Below, one piece after another: positions 27,356-36,561 of a stretch of 64,000 bases of DNA (position 1 is the first letter of the stretch; each line of letters begins with the position of its first letter). The stretch lies in contig NZ_CP051302.1 in the NCBI RefSeq assembly GCF_024181405.1, forward strand, positions 2,356,001 through 2,420,000, read 5' to 3'. This stretch comes from Treponema denticola (lineage in GTDB: Bacteria > Spirochaetota > Spirochaetia > Treponematales > Treponemataceae). A program made the translations under genes and the position numbers. The notes under the pieces are model-generated. The model searched no databases and was not told where the DNA came from. It was given only the letters and a program-made list of their open reading frames with translations.

Positions 27356-28120
27356 ATGGATTCCTATTTTATATGTTCCGAAAGTGATAATTCTACAATT
27401 ATTTCCGGCAATCCCATTCTTAAGAGATTGAAGGAAGAAAAAGCTCATAAGATTATGGGCGGGCTTTATCATGAACTTCAAATACGCATGACATATAACT
27501 CCAATCACATTGAAGGAAGTTGTTTATCCCAAGAACAAACACGTTACATTTTTGAAACCAAAACCATAGATACCGGAAATAAGGCTATTCTCGCAGATGA
27601 CATTATAGAAACGATTAATCATTTCCGAGCGATAGATTATTGTATTGATGTTGCAGAAGAAACATTAAGCGAAACTATAATCAAAAAAATCCATTATATT
27701 TTAAAAACAGGAACAGGAGCGGAGGATCTTGCTTGGTTTAAAATAGGAGATTATAAACTTAAACCCAATATGGTTGGAGGTATTGAAACAACGGAACCAA
27801 ATGAAGTTTCTACGGCAATACAAGCCCTGCTTTTCGATTATCTAAAAAAACAGAATATATCCTTTGAAGATATTATTGATTTTCACTATCATTTTGAACT
27901 TATTCATCCATTTCAAGACGGAAACGGAAGAGTAGGAAGGTTGATTGCATTTAAAGAATGTTTAAAACACAATATTGTTCCCTTCATTATTGAAGACGAT
28001 AAAAAATACTTTTATTATAGAGGACTTAGAGAATATACAAAAGCCTCCGGCTATTTGATCGATACGTGTTATGACGGTCAGGATGTTTTTAATGACTTAG
28101 TAAAGGCTTTTGAAGTTTAA
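27356..28120 (+). CDS. Fic family protein, predicted AMP-transferase (class II)
   Basis: This 254-residue Fic-domain protein would transfer AMP from ATP to target proteins. The catalytic motif HPFQDGNGRVGR (184-195) is intact, with the reactive His184. An inhibitory helix motif, SNHIEG (49-54), fits [S/T]xxxE[G/N] and lies N-terminal to the Fic core, which defines class II; Glu53 would block productive ATP binding until it is displaced. I start at ATG 27356 with GAGG at 27347-27350. A frame open from 27260 would put a TATAAT (27328-27333) inside the coding region and lacks a ribosome binding site. No toxin-antitoxin partner is adjacent. Targets are unknown. Confidence 0.85.
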   Translation: MDSYFICSESDNSTIISGNPILKRLKEEKAHKIMGGLYHELQIRMTYNSNHIEGSCLSQEQTRYIFETKTIDTGNKAILADDIIETINHFRAIDYCIDVAEETLSETIIKKIHYILKTGTGAEDLAWFKIGDYKLKPNMVGGIETTEPNEVSTAIQALLFDYLKKQNISFEDIIDFHYHFELIHPFQDGNGRVGRLIAFKECLKHNIVPFIIEDDKKYFYYRGLREYTKASGYLIDTCYDGQDVFNDLVKAFEV

Positions 28121-28186
28121 ACATTTTTTAGTCTTGACAAACCCCATCTCTTTGAAAATTAATCTTAAATAGTATATAATATAGTT

Positions 28187-29743
28187 ATGAATCAGGATAG
28201 GGTTAAAGAAATTTTGCTTGAGACGGCGGATACTGAGCTTGAGTTTTCTGTTGTTTTTACGGGAAAAAGCAGCAAAAAGGTAAACGGGCTTTATAAGCCG
28301 GATACGCACGAAATTATTCTTCATAATAAGAATTTTGCAAATGATAATGAGCTTATTTACACGGCGGTGCATGAATATACTCATCACAAGCAGTGTGAAA
28401 AAGAGGGCGGTTTTTATTCAACACGGGTACACAGCCCCAAGTTTTGGACACTCTTTCACAGCCTTTTGGCTGAGGCCGAAAAAAAAGGCTTTTATAAAAT
28501 CACTCTTGAGGAGTCGCCCGAACTTTTAGAATTAACCGATGAAATCAGACAAGTTATAATGGTAGAAGACGGTAAACTTATGAAAGAACTCGGCCGCCTG
28601 CTTGGAAAGGCCCGGCCTCTTTGCAAAAAAGCCGGTGTAAGATATGAGGATTATGTCGATAGGGTGCTCTGTCTGCCTAGGGCATCCGCAACTGCTATCG
28701 AAAAAATCAGTGCCTACAATGTAAACCCTGCCATCGGGTATGAGGCGATGAAGTTTGTGGCCAATATAGGCAATGCGGAAAAAAGGGCTGAGGCAGAAGA
28801 AATGTTTTTAAAGAAGACAAGCCCTGCAACAGTCCGGGGCACGATTTCTAAAAAGAAAGAAGAAGATCCGCGGCGCACCTTAGAAAAAGAAAAACGGCGT
28901 TTGGAAAAAACCATTTTAAGTCTTCAAGCAAAACTTGAAACCGTCGAAAGCCGGCTTGCCAATATGCCGGTAAGCCCATTTATAATCGCAGTGATTTTTT
29001 CTATCTTTATGTCCCTGCCTATGGTTGGGCAAAACTCTAATCCGATTCCTATTCCGTCCGTGCCTCCTATTCCCGGTATGCCGGAAATCCCTAAACCGAA
29101 TACAATAAACCCCGTAATGCCTCAGGTTCCCTCAGCCCCGGAATTTTTAAAAACAAGCAATCAGCCTAAGACTGAAAAAAACGTAACAAGAAAAAAAATA
29201 AGCCCTGCCGAAATGATAGAGCGCTTAAACTCAAGCCAAGGCGGTGCTTTTGCAAAACGGCTGATGAGTACCCTCATCGAAAATGACGATCAGGGCTTTG
29301 ATGTTCTAAACAAAATTATTGAGGAACTTTCAAAGGAAGATTTGCAAGGATTCCCTATTCAAACAGTAGAGTCCAAAAATAAAAAAAGCGTTTTAATAAA
29401 GAATTTTAATTTTAACGGAAAAAATATGTTGGAAGAATTCGGCCCCTTTGCTGTGTCCGACATAACGGCCGATAAAAGTTTTTTTATGGCAGCAGAATCA
29501 AAGGCTGCAGCAGCAGGCCAAAAAAACGGAGAGCGGTTATATATTTTTGCAAAACGGAACATAGCCAGAACCTACAAGCTCTTTGTGGAAATAGACCAAG
29601 ACACCAAAAATCACAGCTCATTATTTTTTAAGTTTTTTAAAAACTCTCCCTTTGATGCAAGGCTTGACCAAAATATTTTATTTTCTCAAATAAAAACCGA
29701 TAGACTTGATTTGGATGCGGTTTTTGACCTAAACGCAGAGTAA
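28187..29743 (+). CDS. Zincin-type metalloprotease-like protein with coiled coil and membrane segment
   Basis: This 518-residue protein begins with a zinc-peptidase-like domain: HEYTHH (62-67) supplies the HExxH motif, with acidic residues downstream that could be the third ligand. A helical region (about 100-205) and a charged coiled coil (about 220-258) follow. Near residue 263 lies a hydrophobic segment, IIAVIFSIFMSLPMVG. After this comes a proline-rich stretch (PIPIPSVPPIPGMPEIP) and a C-terminal domain with no match I recognise. The second half could be a separate exported protein that has fused to the protease, since it starts like a signal peptide, but the frame is continuous and no ribosome binding site marks a second start. 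The function is unknown. Confidence 0.65.
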   Translation: MNQDRVKEILLETADTELEFSVVFTGKSSKKVNGLYKPDTHEIILHNKNFANDNELIYTAVHEYTHHKQCEKEGGFYSTRVHSPKFWTLFHSLLAEAEKKGFYKITLEESPELLELTDEIRQVIMVEDGKLMKELGRLLGKARPLCKKAGVRYEDYVDRVLCLPRASATAIEKISAYNVNPAIGYEAMKFVANIGNAEKRAEAEEMFLKKTSPATVRGTISKKKEEDPRRTLEKEKRRLEKTILSLQAKLETVESRLANMPVSPFIIAVIFSIFMSLPMVGQNSNPIPIPSVPPIPGMPEIPKPNTINPVMPQVPSAPEFLKTSNQPKTEKNVTRKKISPAEMIERLNSSQGGAFAKRLMSTLIENDDQGFDVLNKIIEELSKEDLQGFPIQTVESKNKKSVLIKNFNFNGKNMLEEFGPFAVSDITADKSFFMAAESKAAAAGQKNGERLYIFAKRNIARTYKLFVEIDQDTKNHSSLFFKFFKNSPFDARLDQNILFSQIKTDRLDLDAVFDLNAE

Positions 29744-29822
29744 AGGTAAACTATACAAACATAAACTTATGTAAAAAAATAAAATGGAACAAAAAAAAGA
29801 AGACTCACCCAAAAGGAGGATA

Positions 29823-29930
29823 ATGAGCGAGTCTAGTGAAAAACAGTGTGTATCGTTTGTGTGTGGCTTGAGTATACTTAAAACGGATAAAAATGTCAAG
29901 TATTTTTATTCAAAAATATCTAAAATTTAA
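29823..29930 (+). CDS. Possible 35-residue small ORF with AGGAGG site
   Basis: ATG at 29823 is preceded by a perfect AGGAGG (29814-29819), though the 3-nt spacing is short. The frame runs 35 codons and ends at the 3' end of ychF on the other strand. The product starts MSESSEKQC. I recognise nothing in it. It occupies most of an otherwise empty gap between two convergent genes. Confidence 0.2.
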   Translation: MSESSEKQCVSFVCGLSILKTDKNVKYFYSKISKI

Positions 29931-31033
29931 ACATTAAATTTAAAGAACATAATATCACCGTCATTTACTACATAGGCTTTTCCTTCTTGACGGTAACGCC
30001 CTGCTTCCTTTATCTTTTGTTCACTTCCGTATTTTACAAAGTCATCAAAGCTGTATACTTCCGCCTTTATAAATCCCTTTTCAAAGTCGGTATGTATAAC
30101 TCCGGCAGCCTTTGGAGCCGTGTCCCCGGCATGGATTGTCCATGCGCGGCATTCATCTTCTCCGGCCGTAAAAAAAGTTCTAAGTCCGATTAAGTGATAG
30201 GCAGCCCTTGCAAGCTGTGAAAGGCCCGATTCTTCTAAGCCTACCTCCGCTAAAAAGCTTAGGCGTTCTTCTTCACTTTCAAGGTCGGCTAACTCGGCTT
30301 CAAACTTTCCGCAAATTACAACGGTATCGGCCCCCTCCGATTCTGCAATCTTTTTAACTGCCGCTATATAGGGATTGCTGTCTTGTGCACCTGTTTCATC
30401 TACATTGCAAACATACATTTGAGGCTTCATTGTAATTAGATGGGTGTCGTAGATTGCTGCTCTTTCATCATCGGTCAAGTCGGCAAGGCGGGCGCCCTTT
30501 CCTTCCTGCAGAAGAGGACGAATTTTTTCGATAGCCCGCATTACGACAGCAGCTTCTTTTTGAGCTTCCTTACCCATGCGGCTCGCCTTTTCGGCACGCT
30601 CAGCTCTTTTATCCAAACTTGCAAGATCGGCAAGAGCGAGCTCGATATTTATCGTTTCAATATCGGAAGCCGGATCTATTTTCCCTGAAACATGGACTAT
30701 ATCATCATTATCAAAACAGCGTACAACGTGGGCAATAACGCCGACTTCTCTTATATGGGACAAAAACTGATTCCCTAAGCCCTCTCCCTTTGAAGCTCCC
30801 TTTACAAGACCTGCAATATCCACAAATTCTACGGTTGCAGGAATTACCTTTTTTGGATTAAAATGTTCAGCCAATTTTTTTAAACGGGCATCGGGTAAAC
30901 TTACAATTCCTACATTGGGGTTTATTGTACAAAACGGATAATTAGCAGCCTCAGCCGGCGCACTTGTAAGAGCCGAAAATATAGTCGATTTTCCTACATT
31001 GGGTAAACCCACAATTCCGCAATTTATAGCCAT
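29927..31033 (-). CDS. ychF: Redox/ribosome-associated ATPase YchF (Obg family)
   Basis: This 368-residue P-loop NTPase belongs to the Obg-related family and prefers ATP. It has GLPNVGKSTIFSAL near the N-terminus, DIAGLVKGASKGEGLGNQFL as the switch region, and CNVDE in place of the GTP-specific NKxD. A coiled-coil insertion (about 130-200) and a C-terminal TGS domain (about 280-365) complete the normal layout and length. It is a near-universal protein that binds ribosomes and has been linked to stress responses. It lies 38 bp from sppA in the same direction and may share a transcript. Confidence 0.95.
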   Translation of the reverse strand: MAINCGIVGLPNVGKSTIFSALTSAPAEAANYPFCTINPNVGIVSLPDARLKKLAEHFNPKKVIPATVEFVDIAGLVKGASKGEGLGNQFLSHIREVGVIAHVVRCFDNDDIVHVSGKIDPASDIETINIELALADLASLDKRAERAEKASRMGKEAQKEAAVVMRAIEKIRPLLQEGKGARLADLTDDERAAIYDTHLITMKPQMYVCNVDETGAQDSNPYIAAVKKIAESEGADTVVICGKFEAELADLESEEERLSFLAEVGLEESGLSQLARAAYHLIGLRTFFTAGEDECRAWTIHAGDTAPKAAGVIHTDFEKGFIKAEVYSFDDFVKYGSEQKIKEAGRYRQEGKAYVVNDGDIMFFKFNV

Positions 31034-31071
31034 ATCTCTTCCTCCATAAAAACTTTTTCATTATCGCAAGT

Positions 31072-32901
31072 TTAGTTTTCCCAAATAAGGTATTCGGGAC
31101 TGTAAACATAGATACCTTTTTTTGATTTTAAATTTAAAAAGTCAGTGAAAGCTTTGATATCTGCAAAGTTCATCTGCGAAAGCGTCGAAGCATCAAGATC
31201 TTCTAAAATACTTTTTATCAAAGCTTCCGTAAAAGGCAGGGGCTTTTTTATTTCCTTTACGGAATATTGTCCGCTTATGTTTGCAAGCTCTGCAGCATAT
31301 TTTACCGCCTCGTCTAAAGAGCCTAAAGCATCAACCAATTTTAAATTTAGGGCCTGTTCACCGGAATAGACACGTCCGCCGGCTAATTCTTCAACGGTTT
31401 TTTCAGGAAGGCTTCTTCCTCTTGCGACGGTTTCGATAAAGGTCTTATATATGTGCATAACTTCCATCTGCCTTACCTCTTTTTCTTCAAGCGAAGGTTC
31501 TTCTAAAACGGAATATGAAGGTTTTTGTCCCGAATAAACCAAATCGCTTGTTATACCCAGATATTTTTTGACGGCTTCTTTAAAAGATGGAGCTGTAGCC
31601 AATACACCGATTGAGCCGGTAATTGTGTAGGGGCTTGCAAAAATATAATCTGCAGAAGAAGAAATCCAATAAGCTCCTGAAGCGGCAACAGAACCCATGG
31701 AAACTACAACAGGTAAACCTGAAGCTTTCGCTCTGTCTATAGCCCGTCTAATTTCTTCCGAAGCAAAGACCTCTCCTCCTCCTGAATTTACTCTTACAAC
31801 GATAGCCTTTACGGTCGGGTCTCCTTGGGCAATATCAAAAAGTTCTACAATCTTGTAACTTACAGCAGAGACATCTAGACTTCCTGTACCGGTAGAAGTG
31901 ATCGCTCCGTTTATATGAATGACACCTATCGAATTTTGAGAGGGCATTTCTGCAAAATTTGCATTATATGAAGCATAGCCTATTGTGTTTACATTTACCG
32001 AAAATGTTTTACTATCGGCAAAGCCTATGTTTGCAGCAAACTCATCGACTGAGGCAATATCGGTAACAAAACCTTCTTCTAAAGCGGCCTTCGCTCCGTT
32101 TCCTTCATATTTTTTTATAAGGGCATTATTGTTTTCGGCGAAAACCCTAATTTTTTCGGGCGGCATATTTCTGTTTGCAGCAATGTCCGAAGTGTATTTA
32201 TTCCATAAATCATCGAACATGGATTTTAAATTGGTTCTTACATTTTGAGAAAGACTGTCCCGCGAATAAGTTTCTGCCATGCCCTTGTAGGTTCCGGCCT
32301 GTATTACATTCCACTTGATGCCGAATTTTTCTTCCAAACCTTTAAAAAAGACCGGACGGGAGGCAAAGCCTGCAAAGGAAACTTCTCCCAGAGGATCGAT
32401 TCCTATTCGGTCTGCATAGGAAGCTAAAAAGTAAGAAGGAATGGAATAGCCTACAGAGTAGGCATACATTTTCTTACCGGAATTTTTAAAGACTTTTAAA
32501 GCGTCTCCCAGTTCATTTAAGTGTCCTGACGAGAGGCCTCCCAATTCCGAGAAGTCCAAATAAAGGCTTGTTATCCGTCTATCGAAGGCCGCATTTTTTA
32601 TCGCCTTTACAAGGTCTGAAACGAGGACTGCCGATTTTTTCCCGATTGCGGGAATGCCAGCCGAAAAAATATCCGATTCCTTTTCTGTAAGAACTCCGGA
32701 AGGATTTATCATTAGTACAGCCTCACTCGGTACGCGCTCTACTGTTTTTGTGTTAGAGGGTATGCTGCCCATAACCCCCAAAAATGAAAAAAAGAAAAAG
32801 AAGAAAATGATGTTTATTATTATCAAACGTAAAATATTTATTCCACGAAAAAACGCCATAAAACAACCCGGACGCTTTTTTTGTTCTTGGTTTTCCTGCA
32901 T
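31072..32901 (-). CDS. sppA: Signal peptide peptidase A (protease IV)
   Basis: This 609-residue inner-membrane serine protease degrades cleaved signal peptides. It has one N-terminal membrane helix (about 22-45) and two homologous S49 halves. GTYKGMAE in the first half carries the likely catalytic Lys. The segment SMGSVAASGAYW in the second half carries the likely nucleophile Ser. This is the long, duplicated form, like E. coli SppA. It lies just upstream of ychF on the minus strand, with GGAGAC close before the ATG. Confidence 0.9.
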   Translation of the reverse strand: MQENQEQKKRPGCFMAFFRGINILRLIIINIIFFFFFFSFLGVMGSIPSNTKTVERVPSEAVLMINPSGVLTEKESDIFSAGIPAIGKKSAVLVSDLVKAIKNAAFDRRITSLYLDFSELGGLSSGHLNELGDALKVFKNSGKKMYAYSVGYSIPSYFLASYADRIGIDPLGEVSFAGFASRPVFFKGLEEKFGIKWNVIQAGTYKGMAETYSRDSLSQNVRTNLKSMFDDLWNKYTSDIAANRNMPPEKIRVFAENNNALIKKYEGNGAKAALEEGFVTDIASVDEFAANIGFADSKTFSVNVNTIGYASYNANFAEMPSQNSIGVIHINGAITSTGTGSLDVSAVSYKIVELFDIAQGDPTVKAIVVRVNSGGGEVFASEEIRRAIDRAKASGLPVVVSMGSVAASGAYWISSSADYIFASPYTITGSIGVLATAPSFKEAVKKYLGITSDLVYSGQKPSYSVLEEPSLEEKEVRQMEVMHIYKTFIETVARGRSLPEKTVEELAGGRVYSGEQALNLKLVDALGSLDEAVKYAAELANISGQYSVKEIKKPLPFTEALIKSILEDLDASTLSQMNFADIKAFTDFLNLKSKKGIYVYSPEYLIWEN

Positions 32902-33062
32902 GTTTGTCTCCTAAAAATACAATTTAAGGCATCATCATAGCAAAAAACCGGGTTTTTTTCAACTAAGAGCGATTTTGGAAATCTTTATGGCAAAGAATAT
33001 GATAACAGCACTTCCCTTTTTATTAAAAAAAATATAATCTATAAGAAAGTCGGAGATTTATT

Positions 33063-33815
33063 ATGAAAGAAAAATTAGTCTTTTTTTTGCTTCTCGTGTT
33101 AAATTTCAGTTTAAACTCTCAAGAAATTTACGATAATTTTTATAAATTCAAAGCCGAACTGTATAACACGCCTTCGGAAAAAATGGCGGCAGCCATCGAT
33201 GAATATGGGAATAAAATTAAAAAAATGCAAATTTCTGAAGAAGAAAAACTGACCCTTCAAAATTTTTTGGTTTTGGAAGAAATAAATCTTTTAAATCGAG
33301 ATAAAAACAACAAAAAGAAAATATACCTTATGCTTAAAAAACAAAATGAAGAATCCGCCGCTTTTATGCAGGGCAAAAAGAATTCCAAAACCGATAAATG
33401 GTTTTTGTTAAGTTGGGCGGATATAAAATCCAGATATATAGCTTTTTTATCGGGACAAGATATACAGAAGGAAGCTAATGATACAAAAATGCTTTATCTT
33501 GCTGCCTTAAAAAAAGATAAAAAATTTGCTCCGGCAAGTATCTCATTTGGGTTATGGCTGTTCTTTGCTCCTCCTATAGTAGGCGGCGGTTATGAAAATT
33601 CTTTAAATGAAATATCAAAGGCCGTATCGAATGCAAAAAATAATTATGAAAAATACTTAGCCCTTATTTTCAGAGCTCAAGTCAACTTTGCACTTGAAAA
33701 TTTCGAGCTGTCCCAAAAGGATTTAAAAGATGCTTCCATCTTAATACCTGATGAAACTTTTACACTGTTTATTGAGGAGTTAAATAAAAATGGAAAAATA
33801 TTCTTTTCAAAATAG
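33063..33815 (+). CDS. Exported helical (TPR-like) protein of an envelope operon
   Basis: This 250-residue protein has a signal peptide (about 1-19, LVFFLLLVLNFSLNSQ) and a mostly helical mature part. Paired-helix patterns such as DTKMLYLAALKKDKKFAPAS and NFALENFELSQKDLKDASIL suggest TPR-like repeats, though weak ones. It leads a five-gene operon with an ABC ATPase and permease, and its 3' end overlaps the next gene by 26 nt. A TATAAT-like sequence lies about 30 bp upstream. I infer a periplasmic accessory role for the transporter; the true function is unknown. Confidence 0.6.
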   Translation: MKEKLVFFLLLVLNFSLNSQEIYDNFYKFKAELYNTPSEKMAAAIDEYGNKIKKMQISEEEKLTLQNFLVLEEINLLNRDKNNKKKIYLMLKKQNEESAAFMQGKKNSKTDKWFLLSWADIKSRYIAFLSGQDIQKEANDTKMLYLAALKKDKKFAPASISFGLWLFFAPPIVGGGYENSLNEISKAVSNAKNNYEKYLALIFRAQVNFALENFELSQKDLKDASILIPDETFTLFIEELNKNGKIFFSK

Positions 33816-34632
33816 AACGCATAAATTGATAGCGGGAATTTTTCTTTTTATCGGGATCTCATCATTTTGTTTTGCCCAAGAAATTCCTGTAAAATCATCA
33901 GATTCGGATAAGATAAAAATCTTTAGTTTGGATGAGTGCGATTCTATTTTTACCGAATATTATAGAAATAATACTATCGGCGATGAAGATTTGAAAATCT
34001 TAATAGACGGAATAAAGGCACTCACAGATTCTCTGGAAAAAATTCTTTTAGAGAATAAAAAAAACAGGGATATAAAAAAACAAAATGAACTTCTAATTTT
34101 ATATCTTAAACATGCTGAGATTATTTCTACCATTTATAATTACGGTGGTATGAATCATCAAGCTACGATAATAAAAAAAACAGATAAAGATTTAAAAAGA
34201 TTTCTAAAATTATCCGATTTGGAAGGTGAGGTATATTTAAAATATGCAGATTACCTTTATACAAAACTTCCGCTTCCCGAAACAAAACGCTTCAATACAA
34301 TTTTAACGCTTCCGGTTTTATACAGAATGGCTCTTTTAAAAGATAAAAACAATAAGGCTGCTTTTGTAAAACTGTCATGCTGGCATGTTTCTTCAGCTGA
34401 TGAGACCACATCTAATTTTAATTCTCAAATTAAAGCAACGGAAAAATATATTGAAGAATTAAATGAGGTTGATAAATTCACTGCTTATATATGGTATTCC
34501 ATATTTTATATGAAAATATATGATACAAAAAAAGGTTGGAAATGCTTTTACAAAGCAAAAAATATTTTTCCCAATCACCCAATTGTTTCCTTGCTTTATG
34601 AAAATTACAAAAAAGGAATTCTAAATTTATGA
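33790..34632 (+). CDS. Exported helical protein, second gene of the envelope operon
   Basis: This 280-residue protein has an N-terminal signal peptide (about 11-30, IAGIFLFIGISSFCFAQ) preceded by a basic stretch. The mature part is helical, with TPR-like spacing in its second half (AALLKDKNNKAA-type pattern near 185-200 and a final CFYKAKNIFPNHPIVSLLYE). It resembles the preceding gene in design, so the two may be distant duplicates. Its start lies inside the end of that gene and its stop overlaps the next start as ATGA, so expression is tightly coupled. The role is unknown. Confidence 0.6.
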   Translation: MEKYSFQNRTHKLIAGIFLFIGISSFCFAQEIPVKSSDSDKIKIFSLDECDSIFTEYYRNNTIGDEDLKILIDGIKALTDSLEKILLENKKNRDIKKQNELLILYLKHAEIISTIYNYGGMNHQATIIKKTDKDLKRFLKLSDLEGEVYLKYADYLYTKLPLPETKRFNTILTLPVLYRMALLKDKNNKAAFVKLSCWHVSSADETTSNFNSQIKATEKYIEELNEVDKFTAYIWYSIFYMKIYDTKKGWKCFYKAKNIFPNHPIVSLLYENYKKGILNL

Positions 34633-35318
34633 TAAATCCTGAACTTAAAGTTAAAAACTTATATAAAACTTACAGCGTTAATAGTAAAAAAATTGAAGTT
34701 ACAAAAAATATTTCATTTACTGCCGAACAGGGAAGTCTGATTTGGATTTACGGCAATTCCGGAGCGGGAAAATCCACATTTTTAAATCTTATAACAGGAA
34801 TAGATTATCCCGATTCGGGAGAAATAGAATGGGGCGATAAGAACATAAATAAAATGAGTAACGGTGAAAGAGCTGAATTCAGGCTTGAAAACTGCGGCCT
34901 TATTTTCCAATTTTTTGAATTAATAAAATCTCAAACTATTTTTGATAATGCTTCCATACCTTTAAAAATTCAAAAAAAATCCAAAAAAGAAATACGAGAA
35001 ACGCTTATGCCTTTGTTTGAATATTTTGATTTAAAAGATTTGATTTATAAAAAACCTAATGAGCTTTCAGGCGGAGAAAAACAAAGAGTTTCAATCGTCA
35101 GAGCTCTTTCCTGTAATCCTAAATACATTCTTGCAGATGAAATAACTTCCTCACTTGATTCGGAGCGTTCAAATCAAGTTTATAAATATTTGCGCAAATA
35201 CTTAAAAGAAAAAAACGGAGTAGGAATTTTTGTTTCGCATGATCCTATTATAAAAAATTATGCGGATAAAATTTATAAAATGGTCAGCGGTTCATTGAAT
35301 GAAGCGGCCGGGGAATAA
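34629..35318 (+). CDS. ABC transporter ATP-binding protein, LolD/MacB type
   Basis: This 229-residue ATPase belongs to the LolD/MacB/FtsE class that powers FtsX-type permeases without moving a substrate through the membrane. It has Walker A GNSGAGKST, signature LSGGEKQRVSIVRAL, Walker B ILADEITSSLD and H-loop SHDP. Length is typical of LolD. The gene overlaps the previous one by 4 nt and precedes the permease by 18 nt. A role in extracting lipoproteins or driving periplasmic partners is inferred from class and context. Confidence 0.88.
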   Translation: MINPELKVKNLYKTYSVNSKKIEVTKNISFTAEQGSLIWIYGNSGAGKSTFLNLITGIDYPDSGEIEWGDKNINKMSNGERAEFRLENCGLIFQFFELIKSQTIFDNASIPLKIQKKSKKEIRETLMPLFEYFDLKDLIYKKPNELSGGEKQRVSIVRALSCNPKYILADEITSSLDSERSNQVYKYLRKYLKEKNGVGIFVSHDPIIKNYADKIYKMVSGSLNEAAGE

Positions 35319-35336
35319 AAAAGTTTTGGAGAAAAA

Positions 35337-36545
35337 ATGTTTTTATTAAAAAGTGCATGGGATAATATTAAATTTCACAAAAAAAGAAGTATTCTTTCCA
35401 TATTGTTAATTACAATTGCATCTGCGGCAATCCTATTATATAGAGGATTTGTAGAATATTCGGAACAAGGAATGGCTATAGGTTTTATACAAGAATCAGG
35501 CCATCTTCAAGTTGCGCTTAAAGATTTTTGGAATAAAAAAAATACGGCAGATATGATACTTACAGCACACGATATGAATAAACTTAAAGATCTTTTTGAT
35601 AAAACACCGGAAATAGTAAGCTCCGATGCGGTACTTAATTTTCAAGGGATAATACGAACGCAAAATTCTTCTTCAATATTTTGTGGAGCAGGGTACGATG
35701 AACCTCACTCTCTGGGAGCACCTGAAGGAGTTCCTGTTTTTGAGGGAGATAACAGCCTTGTTCTCGATAAAGCTTTATTTAATTCCCTCGGTTTGGATTT
35801 GGAAAATAATAATTATGTAAATATAATGACGGCAATGGGAGAAAAGAAAATTGCGGCCGGTTCTTTTGAGGTTTCGGGAACTATAGATATAGGCACGCCT
35901 CAAAATGCTGCCGGCTTTTTAATTGCTTCTCGAAAAGATATTCTTGATTTTTTTGGAATGGAAGATGCCGCTTCATATATAAGATTATATTTAAAAAATA
36001 ATCAGGATATTAAAAAAATCGAGAATAAATTAAATTCTGTTTTTAAAGAAAATAATTTAAATTTTGAAGTTAAAAACTGGAAAACTCTTAATCCCTCGTG
36101 GCAGCAGGTAAGCAATTTATTTAATGCACAATTCATTGTGATAAGCGGCATCTTGTATGTTTTAATATTTACAGCACTGACCCAAAGTCTTTCAGCAAGC
36201 TTTATGGAAAGAATCGGCGAATTCGGCACAATGGAAGCTATAGGCTTAAAAAAATCCCTGCTTATTTCGATTTTAATTTTGGAAGTGTGTATTTTATCTA
36301 TTGCGGGGATTATCGGAGGTATTTTATTATCACAAGCAGGAAATATTATTACGCAAATGTTTGATATAAAGATGAATCCCCCGGGCTCAACTTCTTATTA
36401 CTTATTAAATTTTTTTATTACGGCAGAAGCGGTAATCAAAACCCAATTTTTTATATTTTTTACGGCTCTTATTTCGGTTATATATCCGATTTATACTATT
36501 AAAAAATATAGCAGTATAAAACTTATAAATTATAATATAAGTTAA
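35337..36545 (+). CDS. FtsX/LolE-type ABC permease
   Basis: This 402-residue permease has the four-helix layout of the MacB/LolCE superfamily. One N-terminal membrane helix (about 18-38) is followed by a periplasmic domain (about 40-260) and three C-terminal helices (about 265-400), with the segment GEFGTMEAIGLKKSLL typical of the FtsX coupling region. Only one permease gene is present, so it may work as a homodimer like MacB. TTTTGGAG lies before the ATG. With the ATPase upstream and an outer-membrane candidate downstream, it may move or mature an envelope component. Confidence 0.82.
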   Translation: MFLLKSAWDNIKFHKKRSILSILLITIASAAILLYRGFVEYSEQGMAIGFIQESGHLQVALKDFWNKKNTADMILTAHDMNKLKDLFDKTPEIVSSDAVLNFQGIIRTQNSSSIFCGAGYDEPHSLGAPEGVPVFEGDNSLVLDKALFNSLGLDLENNNYVNIMTAMGEKKIAAGSFEVSGTIDIGTPQNAAGFLIASRKDILDFFGMEDAASYIRLYLKNNQDIKKIENKLNSVFKENNLNFEVKNWKTLNPSWQQVSNLFNAQFIVISGILYVLIFTALTQSLSASFMERIGEFGTMEAIGLKKSLLISILILEVCILSIAGIIGGILLSQAGNIITQMFDIKMNPPGSTSYYLLNFFITAEAVIKTQFFIFFTALISVIYPIYTIKKYSSIKLINYNIS

Positions 36546-36561
36546 TCAAAGGACTTTTAAA

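Noticed and set aside
32942..32959. A-run/CCGGG/T-run hairpin upstream of sppA
   Set aside because: There is practically no loop, and it lies between divergent genes where no terminator is expected.
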